Positions 51,386 through 63,424 of a stretch of 64,000 nt of DNA are shown here, piece after piece (the first letter of the stretch is position 1; each line of letters starts with the position of its first letter). Made by a program: the position numbers and the translations under genes. Origin of the DNA: Panax quinquefolius. Its lineage: Eukaryota > Streptophyta > Magnoliopsida > Apiales > Araliaceae. The notes beneath the pieces were generated by a model that saw nothing but the letters and a program-made list of their open reading frames with translations, did not search any database and was not told where the DNA came from. The stretch lies in contig CM035164.1 of assembly GCA_020205615.1 (NCBI GenBank), positions 1,825,501 to 1,889,500 of the forward strand, given 5' to 3'.

Positions 51386-51619
51386 TGTTATAAAATATTA
51401 CTAAAATTAAGAACAAACAAGATTAGAGAAAAGAGAACGATATCTCAATCATTCACTTTACAAATGTTATTATTTATAGATATAATAACATCAATACTAA
51501 CATAAATACTAGCAGGTTACAAAACTCAAAGGTTATGAGTTTCATAACTCAATGGACATGAGAGTTACATGTACCTAGACATCCATAATATGAATCTAGA
51601 TATACATAATTTTACAACA
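51386..51619 (-). repeat. LTR of the minus-strand Copia element (234 bp)
   Basis: Inverted termini tgttataaaata (51386) and attttacaaca (to 51619). The next bases, ctcccccttgg, are the inverse of a polypurine tract (ccaagggggag). Confidence 0.75.
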
Positions 51620-53017
51620 CTCCCCCTTGGATGTCTATTGTATAGTTATACGCAATGAAAAGTTGTCTCATTAAAAACCTTACCAGGAAAAACTCAATGA
51701 GAAAAAGCCTTGGTTAAGGGAAAAAGAGTGTAGCGCGTATTAGCTCCCCCTCATGAATATATCCTTAAGTCCTTCAGCTGTCGCATTCCAATATTGTGAC
51801 GCAATCATTCAAACGTTGCAGTTGGTAATGCTTTGGTGAACAAATCTGTTAGATTATCTTTTGATCGAATTTGCTGAACATCAATGATACCACACTTTTC
51901 AAGGTCATGTGTGAATTTTTTTTTCGATGAGATGTGATTTGTTCTATCTCCTTTGATGTATCCTCTTTTTAATTGAGCTATACATGCAGCATTGTCTTCA
52001 TACAGAATGGATGGAGTTCTTTTGTAGCAATTTTCTAAGAATATGCCTCGTTAAAAAAATCTTACCAAATAAAAATCCAATGGGAAAAAAATTTTGTGAA
52101 GGAAAAGAGTACAATATTCTTGTATAACTTCTAGTGCCTTGGGATTGCCTCATTAAAACCTTGCAAAGGAAAACCTAGTGGGAAAAAACCTTAGCGAAGG
52201 AAAAAGAGTAAAATCAACACATATCCTTTTTACTCCCCTTCATAAGTACATAGAATTTCCATTGTTCATGGTAAAAATATTATTAAGTCGAAGTATGCCA
52301 ATATTGTGCACCATCTTCTTCAAAATCATAGTTGGTAATGACTTAATGAATATATCAACCAAATTATCACATGATCATATATGCTCGATATCAATATTGT
52401 CATTCTTCTGGGGCTCCTGTGTATAAAATAATTTTGGTGCAATATGCTTGGTTCTATCACCCTTTAGATAAAATAATCCCAAAGCAATAGTCTCACGTAA
52501 AATATGTTTAATTTCATTACAATGTCTTCGAGTTGGTGCATAACTATACATTGCTAGTATGTTAACTGCAAATGCTATATCAGGTCTTGTCAAATTTGCA
52601 AGATACATCAAAGTACCAATTACATTAAGATATAGTACTTCAGGACCAAAACACCAATTTCACGAAGATATGATACTTCAAGACCAAAAGTTCCTTCATC
52701 ATTTTCTTGTGGTCAAAACGGATATTTCTTGATATCAAGTGACCAACCCATCATTGGAGTACTTAAAGGATTAACATTATCCATTAAAGTTACTTCAGGA
52801 CTTTTTCTGTGTATGTTGATTGATGAACAAGAATTTCATAGTTCAATTTGTAGGTCAAGACAAAAATTTGTCTTACCAATATCTTTAATCTCAAATTTGT
52901 TATTTTTGTCGACTCTTCTGGAGCAAGATCTTTCATCAATAAATACAGTAATAATAGCAAATCCATATTATGATCTTTTGATAAAAATGCATGCACAAAT
53001 TGGATTATTCTCAAATC
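51386..53017 (-). mobile_element. Copia LTR-retrotransposon fragment, minus strand
   Basis: 3' LTR at left, then polypurine tract, then the C-terminal part of pol. The reverse transcriptase to RNase H region is recognisable at 52611-52375 (YLANLTRPDIAFAVNILAMY, APTRRHCNEIKHILR) and at about 52850-52790 (ILVHQSTYTEKVLK), both classic Copia motifs. Split by shifts. Its 5' part is missing; the second Copia element begins at about 53018. Confidence 0.8.
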
Positions 53018-55309
53018 TGTTGGTTTTTGATTTTATGATGTTTTGAATGATGACTAATTTAAGTATATTAGACTTGTGCATGGTTCATGGTTTGTTATAA
53101 TATTATAATTAATATGCATGGGTTATGGTTATTACATGAACACTTTTAAGGAAGATTTGATTTGGAGTCTATTAAGGAAGATTTGATTTGGAGTCTATTA
53201 AGGAAGATTTGATTTGGAATTTATTAAGGATGATTTGAATTTGAGTTTATTAAAGAATGTTGGTATTTATAATTTTTAATGCTATCAAATATTATTAGAT
53301 GGGTTTATGATATTAAATGTTATTCCAGCTAGCCCAAATTGGTACTTCTAATTCATCACATAGTATTCCGTGGGTGATATTTTATTTAAGGATTTTATCT
53401 TGCTTAGTGGAGCCCACATGAGTTAGTAGTCTATTTTGAAAAGGAGTCTTAAAGAAGCTATTGGGTCTTATCCTTAATTATCTCCTTTGTTCTCGCTTAA
53501 CACAAATGATTGTGGGTAGAATTTCTCTCCTTTATTTCAAATTTCAAAAATCAAATAATAGCGGCGATAATTTGCTTTTTTAGTAATACAAAGCTACTCT
53601 TGAAATTATGAATGATTGCTAACTGGATCTAGATTTCTTTGCTAATGATTTTATAGTAGTTGGGTCTCTCGTTATATATAGTCTTATCTCACAACAAGCG
53701 GGATAGGGGATACAAGAAGCTAATTCACATTGCTATATCTGAGAAGAATCATATCGAGAGCTTTCATTGTTTATTTCAATTATTCATCAGACTCGCCTAT
53801 ATAATTTTCGTGGGTCGGAAAATAAGAAGTCTATTGTAATTTCTTATATTATATTCAAAGTTCAAAGCTTATTCGCTTAATCGATCCAAAGAGTGGATAG
53901 GTCCATTCAAAGAGAACTTTCAAGGTTGAAGAGGTGCTGAAAGGTCTCAGCCATGAGAAAGGTTCAGAGGTGCAAAAAGGGCGAGGTGTCCATCGGTGGA
54001 AAGCTTCTTTGTACCAGGGAGTTATTTTTATTGTATTTAATTGAGTATTAAGTTTAATAAAAAGAGTCTCCAATCCTAGTTGGGATTAGGCGTGGATTAG
54101 GCCACTAGATTAGAGGATAGGGAAATTTGAACCACGTAAAAATCTTAGTGTGATTTTTACTTATTTATCTCTTTAACCGCCATTCACGCTCGCACTTTTT
54201 GTTATTCACACCACTATCTAGACACTCAAAGCGCATGTGTCTAGTGCATCGATAATAAGAAACGAAGAACATAGCTAAAAGCAGACATGTAGGTAATGTA
54301 TTCGAATTAAACCTATTGCAGAAAAATTTCAAAAACTTTTCACCTCTTATCACTTTTTAAATTGAACACCTATTCACCCCCCTCTGGGTGTGTGCACATA
54401 CATAGAATTATATTTGGTATCAAAGCTCATTTCTACTAATATTGATCGTCAGCAGTCAGTAGGGAAGATCCTATGGTACACCTAAACTTTCAAGAAGGTC
54501 GTCACCACAAGTAGGCCATCATTGTTGCTTTCTAAGTGAGAACTTCAATTTTGGAAGTTCGAATGAAGATCTATCTGAACCGCGTGACCATGGGAATGGT
54601 GGGTAATCGAAAATGGACCCATTATTCATGACATGATGATGGCAAGCCAAAGAATCTCATGGAAATGGACTCAAATGAATCGATATGGTATCTTATGATT
54701 CCAATGCCATGAATACACTTTTAAGTGGCATGGTTCAGTCAGAGATAGATAAAGTCTCTTCTTGTACTACAGCTAAGGAAATTTGGAACACAGTCATCAT
54801 GAGCCACGAAGGTAGTACTAAAGTGAAGGAGGTCAAACCGAGCATGTTAATGCACGAATATGAACTATTCAAATTGGAGAAAAATGAATCAATTAGAGAT
54901 GCCCAAGCAAGATTCTTTACTCTAATGAATTCTCTAAGCATGCTCGGACGAAAGATTGATCAAAAGGAAATCAACCGAAAGCTTTTTAGAGTCATGCCAA
55001 AACGATTCGTACCAAAGGTTACTACACTTCAAGACTCAGTCACAATCAGCACAATGAAAACTCTTACCTTATTTGGAGAACTTGAAGAGTTTGAAAACCA
55101 ACTAAAATTGTACGATGAAGAAGATGAGGCACCTAAGAAGAAGACCTTGGCTATACAAGATGAAAGCTGCATAGAAGACAATGATGAAGAAATTGAAATT
55201 CTCTCAAGAAAACTAGAGAGACTATTTCAAAGGAAGAAACAAAGGAAAAATAAAAAAGGTAGCTCAACTCTAGTGAGTAGTCCTCCTCTAAAACATTTAG
55301 AAATTTGAA
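53018..55309 (+). mobile_element. Second Copia element, 5' half only
   Basis: The LTR runs from about 53018 (tgttggtttttg) to about 54405 (cacccccctctgggtgtgtg near its end). It is followed by a primer-binding site tggtatcaaagc at about 54415, close to the TGGTATCAGAGC of initiator-Met tRNA. Gag follows. The element stops at about 55309, where lipoxygenase intron sequence begins; pol and the 3' LTR are absent. Confidence 0.75.
54685..55308 (+). pseudogene. Copia gag (UBN2-type) fragment
   Basis: 207-codon open frame with the UBN2/gag pattern: CTTAKEIWNTVIMSHEGSTK, VKPSMLMHEYELFKLEKNES, ARFFTLMNSLSMLGRKI and RKLFRVMPKRF. It would form the RNA-packaging shell. The upstream part (about 54474-54684) reads in other frames, and the zinc knuckle and everything after it are missing. 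Confidence 0.85.
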
Positions 55310-57963
55310 AACATTTTTTACTTTCTTTTATTTTGTTGTTGGTAATTAACTTGGGGATTTTGTGAATGACAGTCATTCTTACCATCTCAAACCCCAAAAG
55401 GGCTAGTAATGTACAGAAAAGATGAGTTGTTAGTTAAGAGAGGGAAAGTCTCCGGCAGGGGCGCCGGCGCCGGCACGGGCAAGCGGGAGGTCTGTGACAG
55501 AATCTACGATTACGATGTCTATAACGATCTCGGCGAACCCGACAAGGATAAGGATTTGGCCCGACCAGTCCTCGGCGGCAAAGACCATCCCTACCCTAGG
55601 CGCTGCAGAACTGGCCGCCCGCACACCAAGGAAAGTATAGAATGCAAATTTTGTTTAAGTTTTTTCTTGAATGTGATGATTAATTTACTACTCTTTGTAA
55701 AATTCATCTAAACAATGTTGATGTTAATATGCTGTAAATATTTGATTATGGAAAGGTTTAGATGACCAAAATGATATACATAATGCAAAACAATATTACT
55801 ATATATTGACCATGCTGTTTGTGTTATAAGTAATCACAAATTTGTATATACAGATCCATTAACAGAATCAAGGCAGGGCGAGATCTTTTTCTACGTGCCA
55901 AGGGATGAAGCTTTCTCGGAGGTAAAGGGAACATCGTTCGCACTAAAGGGACTATACTCAGTTCTTCATGGATTGATACCTTTGCTAGAAAAGAAGTTAG
56001 GCGAAAAAGAGCCTGGATTTCCATACTTCACAGCCATAGACAAACTGTTCAATGAAGGCGCTGATCTAGGAGAAGAATTTAAAGACAGACTTTTGGATCT
56101 TGTTCCTGGCCTTAAAAAATTTAGTACTGTTGATGGAATAGTAAAAAGCATCTTGCTTTTTGAGACTCCTGAATTGCTAGACAGTATGAACAAAATCTCT
56201 CTATATGTGTGTGTTTGTAGGTCTGTTGCATGTATTCACCATTTTGGTGTGTATTGATCTGCAGAAGATAAATTTTCTTGGATGAAGGATGGCGAATTTG
56301 GTCGTCAAACCTTAGCTGGTCTTAACCCTTGTAGCATAAGATTGGTTAAAATATATATGTTCTACTAACACTTTTAAAAAATGCAGAAGCATTTTTTTAT
56401 TAAAAATAAAAATCTAAAGTGTATGATTTCTGCACATTCACGGTAAACTCCTAAAAAGTGGTCTAAAAGTTCTTCTATACATGAATTTAGAAGCAACACT
56501 TCTGGAAAAATTGCTTTAATTATTCTTATGTGCAGGAATGGCCATTAAAAAGCGACCTTGACCCTGTGAAGTACGGACCACCTGAATCAGCAATCACTAA
56601 AGAAGTGGTCGAACAACAAATCTTCATGACCGTTGAGGAGGTAATAAAAATCCCACATAGCAACGCATGATCAGATTAATCTTCATTCCAAAAAAAGATG
56701 TTTTGTAACTCGTTGCATTTGTATATAAATGCAGGCCATTAGTCAGAAGAAGCTTTTTATTCTCGATTACCATGATTTGCTCTTACCATATGTGCACAAA
56801 GTAAGAGACTTAAAAGGGACAACTCTCTATGGATCGAGGACGTTGTTTTTCCTAACTCCTATTAACATTTTAAAGCCTATAGCCATTGAGCTAGTTCGGC
56901 CACAGGGAAGAGGAAAACCCCAGTGGAAGCGAGTATATAGGCCAGGTTGGGATTCTACAACTGATTGGCTTTGGAAGCTAGCAAAAGCTCATGTCCAGGC
57001 ACATGACTCTGGTTATCACCAGCTTGTTAGTCATTGGTAGGTTCCATTTAGACATATCTCTGTGTTTTATACTCCATTCCTTCCGCAAATTTTGTGAATA
57101 TTAATGATGTATTTTCGTTTCATGTATACCCCTAAAAATAATACTCCTGTTAGGTTAGTTAGGTTAGTAGTGTGGTAAAATAATGGAATTATATGATGAA
57201 AAATTTGAGCACAATGTGTCATTTTATATTACTATCACTAGAAAATGAACGTGTTTGTGAATTTTTTTTTCTTCTTTCAAATGGTACTCTTTTTGTGGAA
57301 TGTAATTAACATCAACTATAAGAAATTTGCTGGTATCTTTTCTCATTTCTATCTTACTTTTAATACTTTGCAGGCTAAGAACTCATTGTGCCACAGAGCC
57401 TTATATAATTGCTACCAACCGACAACTTAGTGCGATGCACCCAATTTATAGGCTATTACACCCTTATTTTCGGTACACAATGGAGATCACCTCTCTGGCG
57501 CGGAGTGTTCTCATTAATGTAGGTGGAAGCATTGAAAGGGCGTTCTCACCTGGCAAGTACTCTTTGGAGTTTAGCTCTGTGGCTTACGACAAGCTGTGGC
57601 GCTTCGATCAGGAAGGATTGCCAGCAGACCTCATTAGCAGGTAATTTAGTTAATCCAAAGGCTAGAAACTAAACTAAAAATCCAACTACATCCCATGCCA
57701 ACTTTAAACTAGTAAATAATAATAGCAATATTTTTACACCTACACTCCTGCTAGTCACCAAATTTGTCAAATTGCCCCATATAGATATATAGATGGGTGC
57801 TGATAATGGCATCTAATCTGCGTTTAGATATTTCTGAACTTTAATTTCTCTACAACTACCAGTAACATGAACAAATTTTCGCTTGGCTACTAATGGAGGA
57901 AAGATAATACTTCCTATTTATTTGGTAGTATAATGCCATTTGCGCCACTTCAACAGATAATGT

Positions 57964-58457
57964 TGATACACTTAACATGCCTAGAACAATGCACGCAGAT
58001 GAAATTCATGCTGCTGAATTTGATGGTATGGATCAGACTCAACAAGCCCAGGACAATGAAGCTCAAGACATGACAGATGACCACGATGAACTTAGGGAAG
58101 AAGAGATTGCAGACCAAGTGGACATGGAAGAAACAGAAATAGAAGACCTGTATACACTAAACAAGCTTAGGAGGTCTAGGAGGGAAATCAGAGAGCCCAC
58201 ATGGATGAAAGGATATGTCAAGAGTAAAAAGGGTAACATATAATGTAGTAGGATTTCTGTTAGAAAAGGACAGCTGAGCTGTGTACAAAATGACCAATCA
58301 AATTGAGGAGTTGTTACATAGATTTACGTACTTCGAGTGTATATATGCACTCTCATGTAATCGATTTGGCGAAGGAAATATATCAAAACTTTCCTCATTT
58401 TATCTTATTTCCTCTGCTTTTCTTAAGTCTATGTTAGATCAGAAATCACAAAGAACA
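57964..58457 (+). repeat. E4 5' LTR
   Basis: 494 bp; includes an 89-codon acidic frame (57977-58243) that in the 3' LTR forms the end of pol. Confidence 0.95.
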
Positions 58458-58484
58458 TTTGGTGCTTTCATTGAGAGAATCATC

Positions 58485-60188
58485 ATGACCGAAAATAATA
58501 GAGTAGAAAGATTTGTTGGAATAGTTCAACCAACAGCTTCTAATTTTGTTCAAACATTCACTCAACAGTTTCAGCAGACTATGACTGCAGTGATGCAGGA
58601 ACAACAACAGAATTGGAGACAACCAACAAATCTCGAAAACCATGAACCTAGGGGCAATATGGAGGCACATCCTGCTCATAGACGACCAGATGATACCTAT
58701 CGGAAAGCTAGAGTGGATTTTCTCAGGTTTGAGGGTGGAGATCCGACTGAATGGCTATATAAGGTTCAAAAATACTTTGATTACCATAAGATCTCTGAGG
58801 ATAGCAAGCTGTCTCTAGTTGTTCTTCATCTGGATGGAACAGCTTCAACTTGGTTTCAATGGATGGAAACTAATCATCTGGTAAGATCTTGGACTGAATT
58901 CATTTTACAGTTACATATTAGGTTTGGTCCATCTCCTTATAAAGACCCAAATATCCAGCTTACCAAGTTAAGACAAACTGGTACTGTGGCTGAATATGAA
59001 ACCAAATTTCAACAGATTTCTAACAAAATCTGTGGGTTACCCGAATCCTTTCTTAAGGGATGTTATGTGGGTGGACTTCGGGGTGATATCTAATGTGTGG
59101 TAATAGGAGCACAACCCTATAATCTGCAACATGCTATTGGATTATCCAAGTTGTATGAAGGGAAGTTTGGGGCTGGTAGGTCTCAAGCTTTTCAACCTAG
59201 AAGTACTAGTACTGTTTCTATGATGGGGGCTAAGACTCAACATAACCCTGCTATAAAAAATGTTATAGTACCCTATGGAGCATCCATGACTACTGAAAAA
59301 GGCTTCAATTCCACCTTGAGCCCTTATCACAGATTGCCTATCAAGAAACTTTCCTATGTTGAGAGGCAAGCAAAATTGGAAAAAGGGCAGTGTTTTAATT
59401 GTGAAGAGGCATGGCACAAAGGATACAAATGTAAGGGTCAAATGTCACTTTTACTATTGGAAGGATTGGTACCTGATGACAATGAAGGTATTGGAGTTGA
59501 TAACATTGATGTAGTGGAAACTGAGGAAGTAGAAATTAACCAAAATCCTGAGGTAGGAAACTTGTATGCATTGATAGACTCACCTAATACTAGATGTTTA
59601 AGGATGATGGGACACATTGAAGAAAAAACCTTACAACTGCTGATAGATGGAGGGAGTAGTCACAATTTTATTCAAACAAGAGTTGCTCATTACTTGGGCC
59701 TTGACATCATACCATCTCCACAATTTTCAGTCATAGTGGGAAATGGGGACAACCTCAAGTGTGTGGGGCAGTGCACTAAGGTTCCTTTTGAAATTCAAGG
59801 GAACAAATTCACAGCTGATTTCTATGTGATAGACCTCCATGGGGCAGATCTGATATTGGGAGTAGCTTGGCAGGAAGCTTTTGGGGAATTAAGGGTTAAT
59901 TATCAACAAGCTTACATCAAGTTCTGTCATGAAGGTCAAGAAGTTTGTTTACAAGGAGATAAGGCTGATCCTAATTCTATTGCAGCAAATCACCTACATC
60001 AATTATTTAAAAAAAAAAGAGATAGCTTAGTGCTATCTGTTGCAGCTTATACAACCATCCACATACACCAAAACTGCTTCAGACCATGTTCCTATTACCC
60101 ACACTTCCAGTCTGCATTCCCTACAAACCACATTACATCCTATACCCATCATTGCCAAATTACTAGACTAGTTTCAAGAAGTATTTAA
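58485..60188 (+). pseudogene. E4 gag, zinc knuckle and protease, one in-frame stop
   Basis: Starts at ATG 58485. Gag core: VDFLRFEGGDPTEWLYKVQK, STWFQWMETNH and IQLTKLRQTGTVAEYETKF. A TAA at 59091-59093 interrupts the frame between GLRGDI and GAQPYNLQHAIGLSKL, which then continues in the same frame. Zinc knuckle CFNCEEAWHKGYKC (about 59390-59435). Aspartic protease motif LLIDGGSSHNFIQ (about 59637). The frame ends at 60188, and 60189-60388 is shifted or interrupted. One nonsense base change separates gag from pol, consistent with recent decay. Confidence 0.9.
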
Positions 60189-62929
60189 AGAGCCTGACAA
60201 ACTACCACCCACCAGAGTTTTCGACCACCATATACCTACACAACCAAATTCCCAACCTGTTAATGTAAGGCCTTATAGATTCCCTCATTTTCGTAAAGTT
60301 TGAGATTGAACAATGATCAAGGAATGCTTTGCAGTTTGATTGATCGAGCCTAGTCAAAGCTCTTACAGTTCACCTGTTCTTCTTGTGATTGTGTGTGGAC
60401 TACAGGGCTTTAAATACCCTCACATTGAAGGATAGGCTTCCCATACCTACTGTAGTTGAACTGCTAGATGAACTACAAGGAGCAAGATACTATTCTAAAA
60501 TTGATCTCAGATCAGGGTATCATCAAATCAGAATGGCTGTAGGAGATGTGCACAAGACTGCTTTTAGAACTCACAGTGGACATTATGAGTTTTTGGTCAT
60601 GCCTTTTGGCCTAACCAATGCCCCTTCCACTTTTCAAGCAACCATGAACACTGTATTTGAGGAGTACTTGAGAAAGTTTGTCATTATATTCTTTGACGAC
60701 ATCTTAGTCTACAGTCCAGATTTGGAATCTCATGTGCAGAATGTAACAGTGGTGTTAGAGTGTCTCCAAGCTAACTCACTCTATGCCAAGCTATCCAAAT
60801 GTCATTTTACTGTCACCAACATTGAGTATTTGGGCCATATCATCAACCCTCAAGGTGTCCAACCAGATCAGACAAAAATAGAGGCGATGTTATCATGACC
60901 AAAACCCATCAATGTGAAGCAGTTAAGGGGATTTTTGGGGTTAACTGGGTATTACAGAAAATTTGTAAAAGGATATGCAGCCATAGCAAGCCCTCTCACA
61001 GATTTACTCAAACATGAACCATTTAAGTGGACTGAAAAATCTGAAGAAGCATTTCTACAACTAAAGCATGCCCTCACCACTACTCCTGTGTTAGCTCTAC
61101 CAGATTTTTCTAAACCTTTCACCCTAAAGACTGATGCTTCAACTTTTGCTATAGGTGCAGTCATTTCTCAAGATGGGCATCCCATTGCTTATTTCAGCAA
61201 AAAGTTGTGCCCAAGGATGCAAAGATCCTCTACCTATATCAGAGAACTCTTTGCAATTACTTCTGCTGTGGCTAAGTGGAGACACTACCTGTTGGGAGCT
61301 AAATTCTATATATATATATTGATCAACAGAGTTTGAAAGGACTTATCGTGGTGTGATTCAGACTCGAGCAAAGATATTACCTCATCAAGTCATTGGGCTA
61401 CACTTATGAGATTAATTATAAGCCAGGCAAAAACAATGTGGCTGCAGATGCATTGTCTAGACATCCTACACTCATGTCACTGACTTCCTCAACACTTTTG
61501 ATTTTGGAAGACATTAAGAAGGAACAATCCTCAGCCTCTGAATTGCAAGGCATTAAGGTTGAAAATCCTTGGCAAGTCAGAAATGGGATTTACCTATACA
61601 AAGACAAGATATATATTCCAGTGCAGTCCCAATTAAAAAATTCACTGCTGAAAGAGTTTCACAACTCTCCAGAAGGGGGACATGGGGGAGTACACAAGAC
61701 CTTTATGAGATTATCTACTAGTTTCTACTGGTATCACATGAAGAAGGAGGTCAAGGATTTTGTAAAAAATTGCACAATCTGTCAGCAAACTAAGGTCATT
61801 AATGTCAGTCCTTATGGTTTGTTTGCGACCTTTGGAAATTCCTAAATGAGATATGGGAAGATATCGATGGATTTCATCACTCACTTGCCACCCTCTCAAG
61901 GGTACACATGTATTTTTGTAGTAATGGTGACATGACCGCCTAAAGTCGCACATTTTGGTCCTTTGCCAACTAGTTATACAGCTTCAAAGGTGGCCTTACT
62001 TCTCTGGGATATGATAAGCAAACATTATGGGCTTCCAAAATCCATAGTGAGTGATGGATACCATATTCTGCCCAAATTCTCGATGTAATTGTTTAAATTA
62101 CAAGGAACAACACTTAGAATGTCTTCTCCTATCATCCACAAACCGATGGACAATCGTAAGTGGTTAATGTGTGTTCGAGCAATATCTAAGGTGCTTTGTT
62201 GATGAACCCCATCTATGGCATAAGTTTTTGGTCTAAATTGAATGGAGTTATAACACTTCATACCATACTACAATTAAACAAACTCCTATGAGGTAGTACT
62301 ATGGGAAGAAGCCTCCAAATCTCGCACAGACAATACTTACCTGGTACTACTCAAGTGGAAGCTGTGGAAACTACTCTTCAAACCAGGGATGACAAGCTCA
62401 AAATCCTACAGAAAACTTTACAATCTGCACAGTTGAAAATGAAAACCCAAGCTGATAAACATAGAACCAACTTCTCTTTTAGTATAGGAGATCTAGTGCT
62501 AGTCAAACTTCAGCCCTATAGACAACACATTCTATATTATCGACCCTCACAAAAACTCAGCAGGAGGTATTATGGTCCATATTCAGTTGTTCAGAAAATA
62601 GGGTCTGTTGCATACAAACTGAACCTTCCAGAAGGGTCAAAAATTCACCCAGTCTTTCACATCTCTCTACTCAAGAAATTTCATGGGGAGAGTCCTACAT
62701 CAAATGCTACCTTACCAACTCAGACTTGGAACAATCATCCTTTAATAGTACCACTAGCCATCCTAGAAACTAGATAGAAGCTTGTTTGACAACCATTGGG
62801 AATCTCGTGTTCGGTTCAATGGGATGGATTGCCTCTCGAGGAAGCCACTTGGTTATCTGTTACTCAATTCAAGAATGCCTATCCTAATGTCCACCTTGAG
62901 GACAAGGTGTCTCTTGAAGGGGTGAGTAT
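60189..62929 (+). pseudogene. E4 reverse transcriptase, RNase H, integrase, chromodomain
   Basis: Reverse transcriptase: CVDYRALNTLTLKDRLPIPT, LVMPFGLTNAPSTFQ and FFDDILVYS (60389-60898). A TGA at 60896-60898 splits the frame before KQLRGFLGLTGYYRKF. The stretch just before CVDYRAL lacks the usual KKKDGSW-like residues. RNase H: LKTDASTFAIGAVISQDGHP, then a shift in a short TA run at about 61309-61318. Integrase zinc domain: HNSPEGGHGGVHKTFMRL and CTICQQTK (61393-61845). The catalytic core at 61850-62300 is heavily broken. The C-terminal domain is open again at 62301-62777 (FSIGDLVLVKLQPYRQ, HPVFHISLLKKFHG), followed by a chromodomain-like VQWDGLPLEEATW at about 62814. Confidence 0.88.
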
Positions 62930-63424
62930 TGATACACCTAACATGCCTAGAACAATGCACGCAGATGAAATTCATGCTGCTGAATTTGATGGTATGGATC
63001 AGACTCAACAAGCCCAGGACAATGAAGCTCAAGACATGACAGATGACCACGATGAACTTAGGGAAGAAGAGATTGCAGACCAAGTGGACATGGAAGAAAC
63101 AGAAATAGAAGACCTGTATACACTAAACAAGCTTAGGAGGTCTAGGAGGGAAATCAGAGAGCCCACATGGATGAAAGGATATGTCAAGGGTAAAAAGGGT
63201 AACATATAATGTAGTAGGATTTCTGTTAGAAAAGGACAGCTGAGCTGTGTACGAAATGACCAATCAAATTGAGGAGTTGTTACATAGATTTCTGTACCCC
63301 AGAGTGTATATATGCACTCTCATGTAATCAGATTTGGCAGTGAAATATATCAAAACTTTCCTCATTTTATCTTATTTCCTCTGTTTTCTTAAGTCTATTC
63401 TGTAGACTGTAAATCACAGCAACA
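62930..63424 (+). repeat. E4 3' LTR
   Basis: 495 bp. A purine-rich tgaaggggtgag precedes it. The pol frame runs on from the chromodomain across the LTR start to a stop at 63207-63209. Confidence 0.95.

Noticed and set aside
57977..58243. 88-codon acidic protein as a separate gene
   Set aside because: It lies in the E4 5' LTR and is a copy of the pol tail in the 3' LTR (62940-63209), so not an independent host gene.
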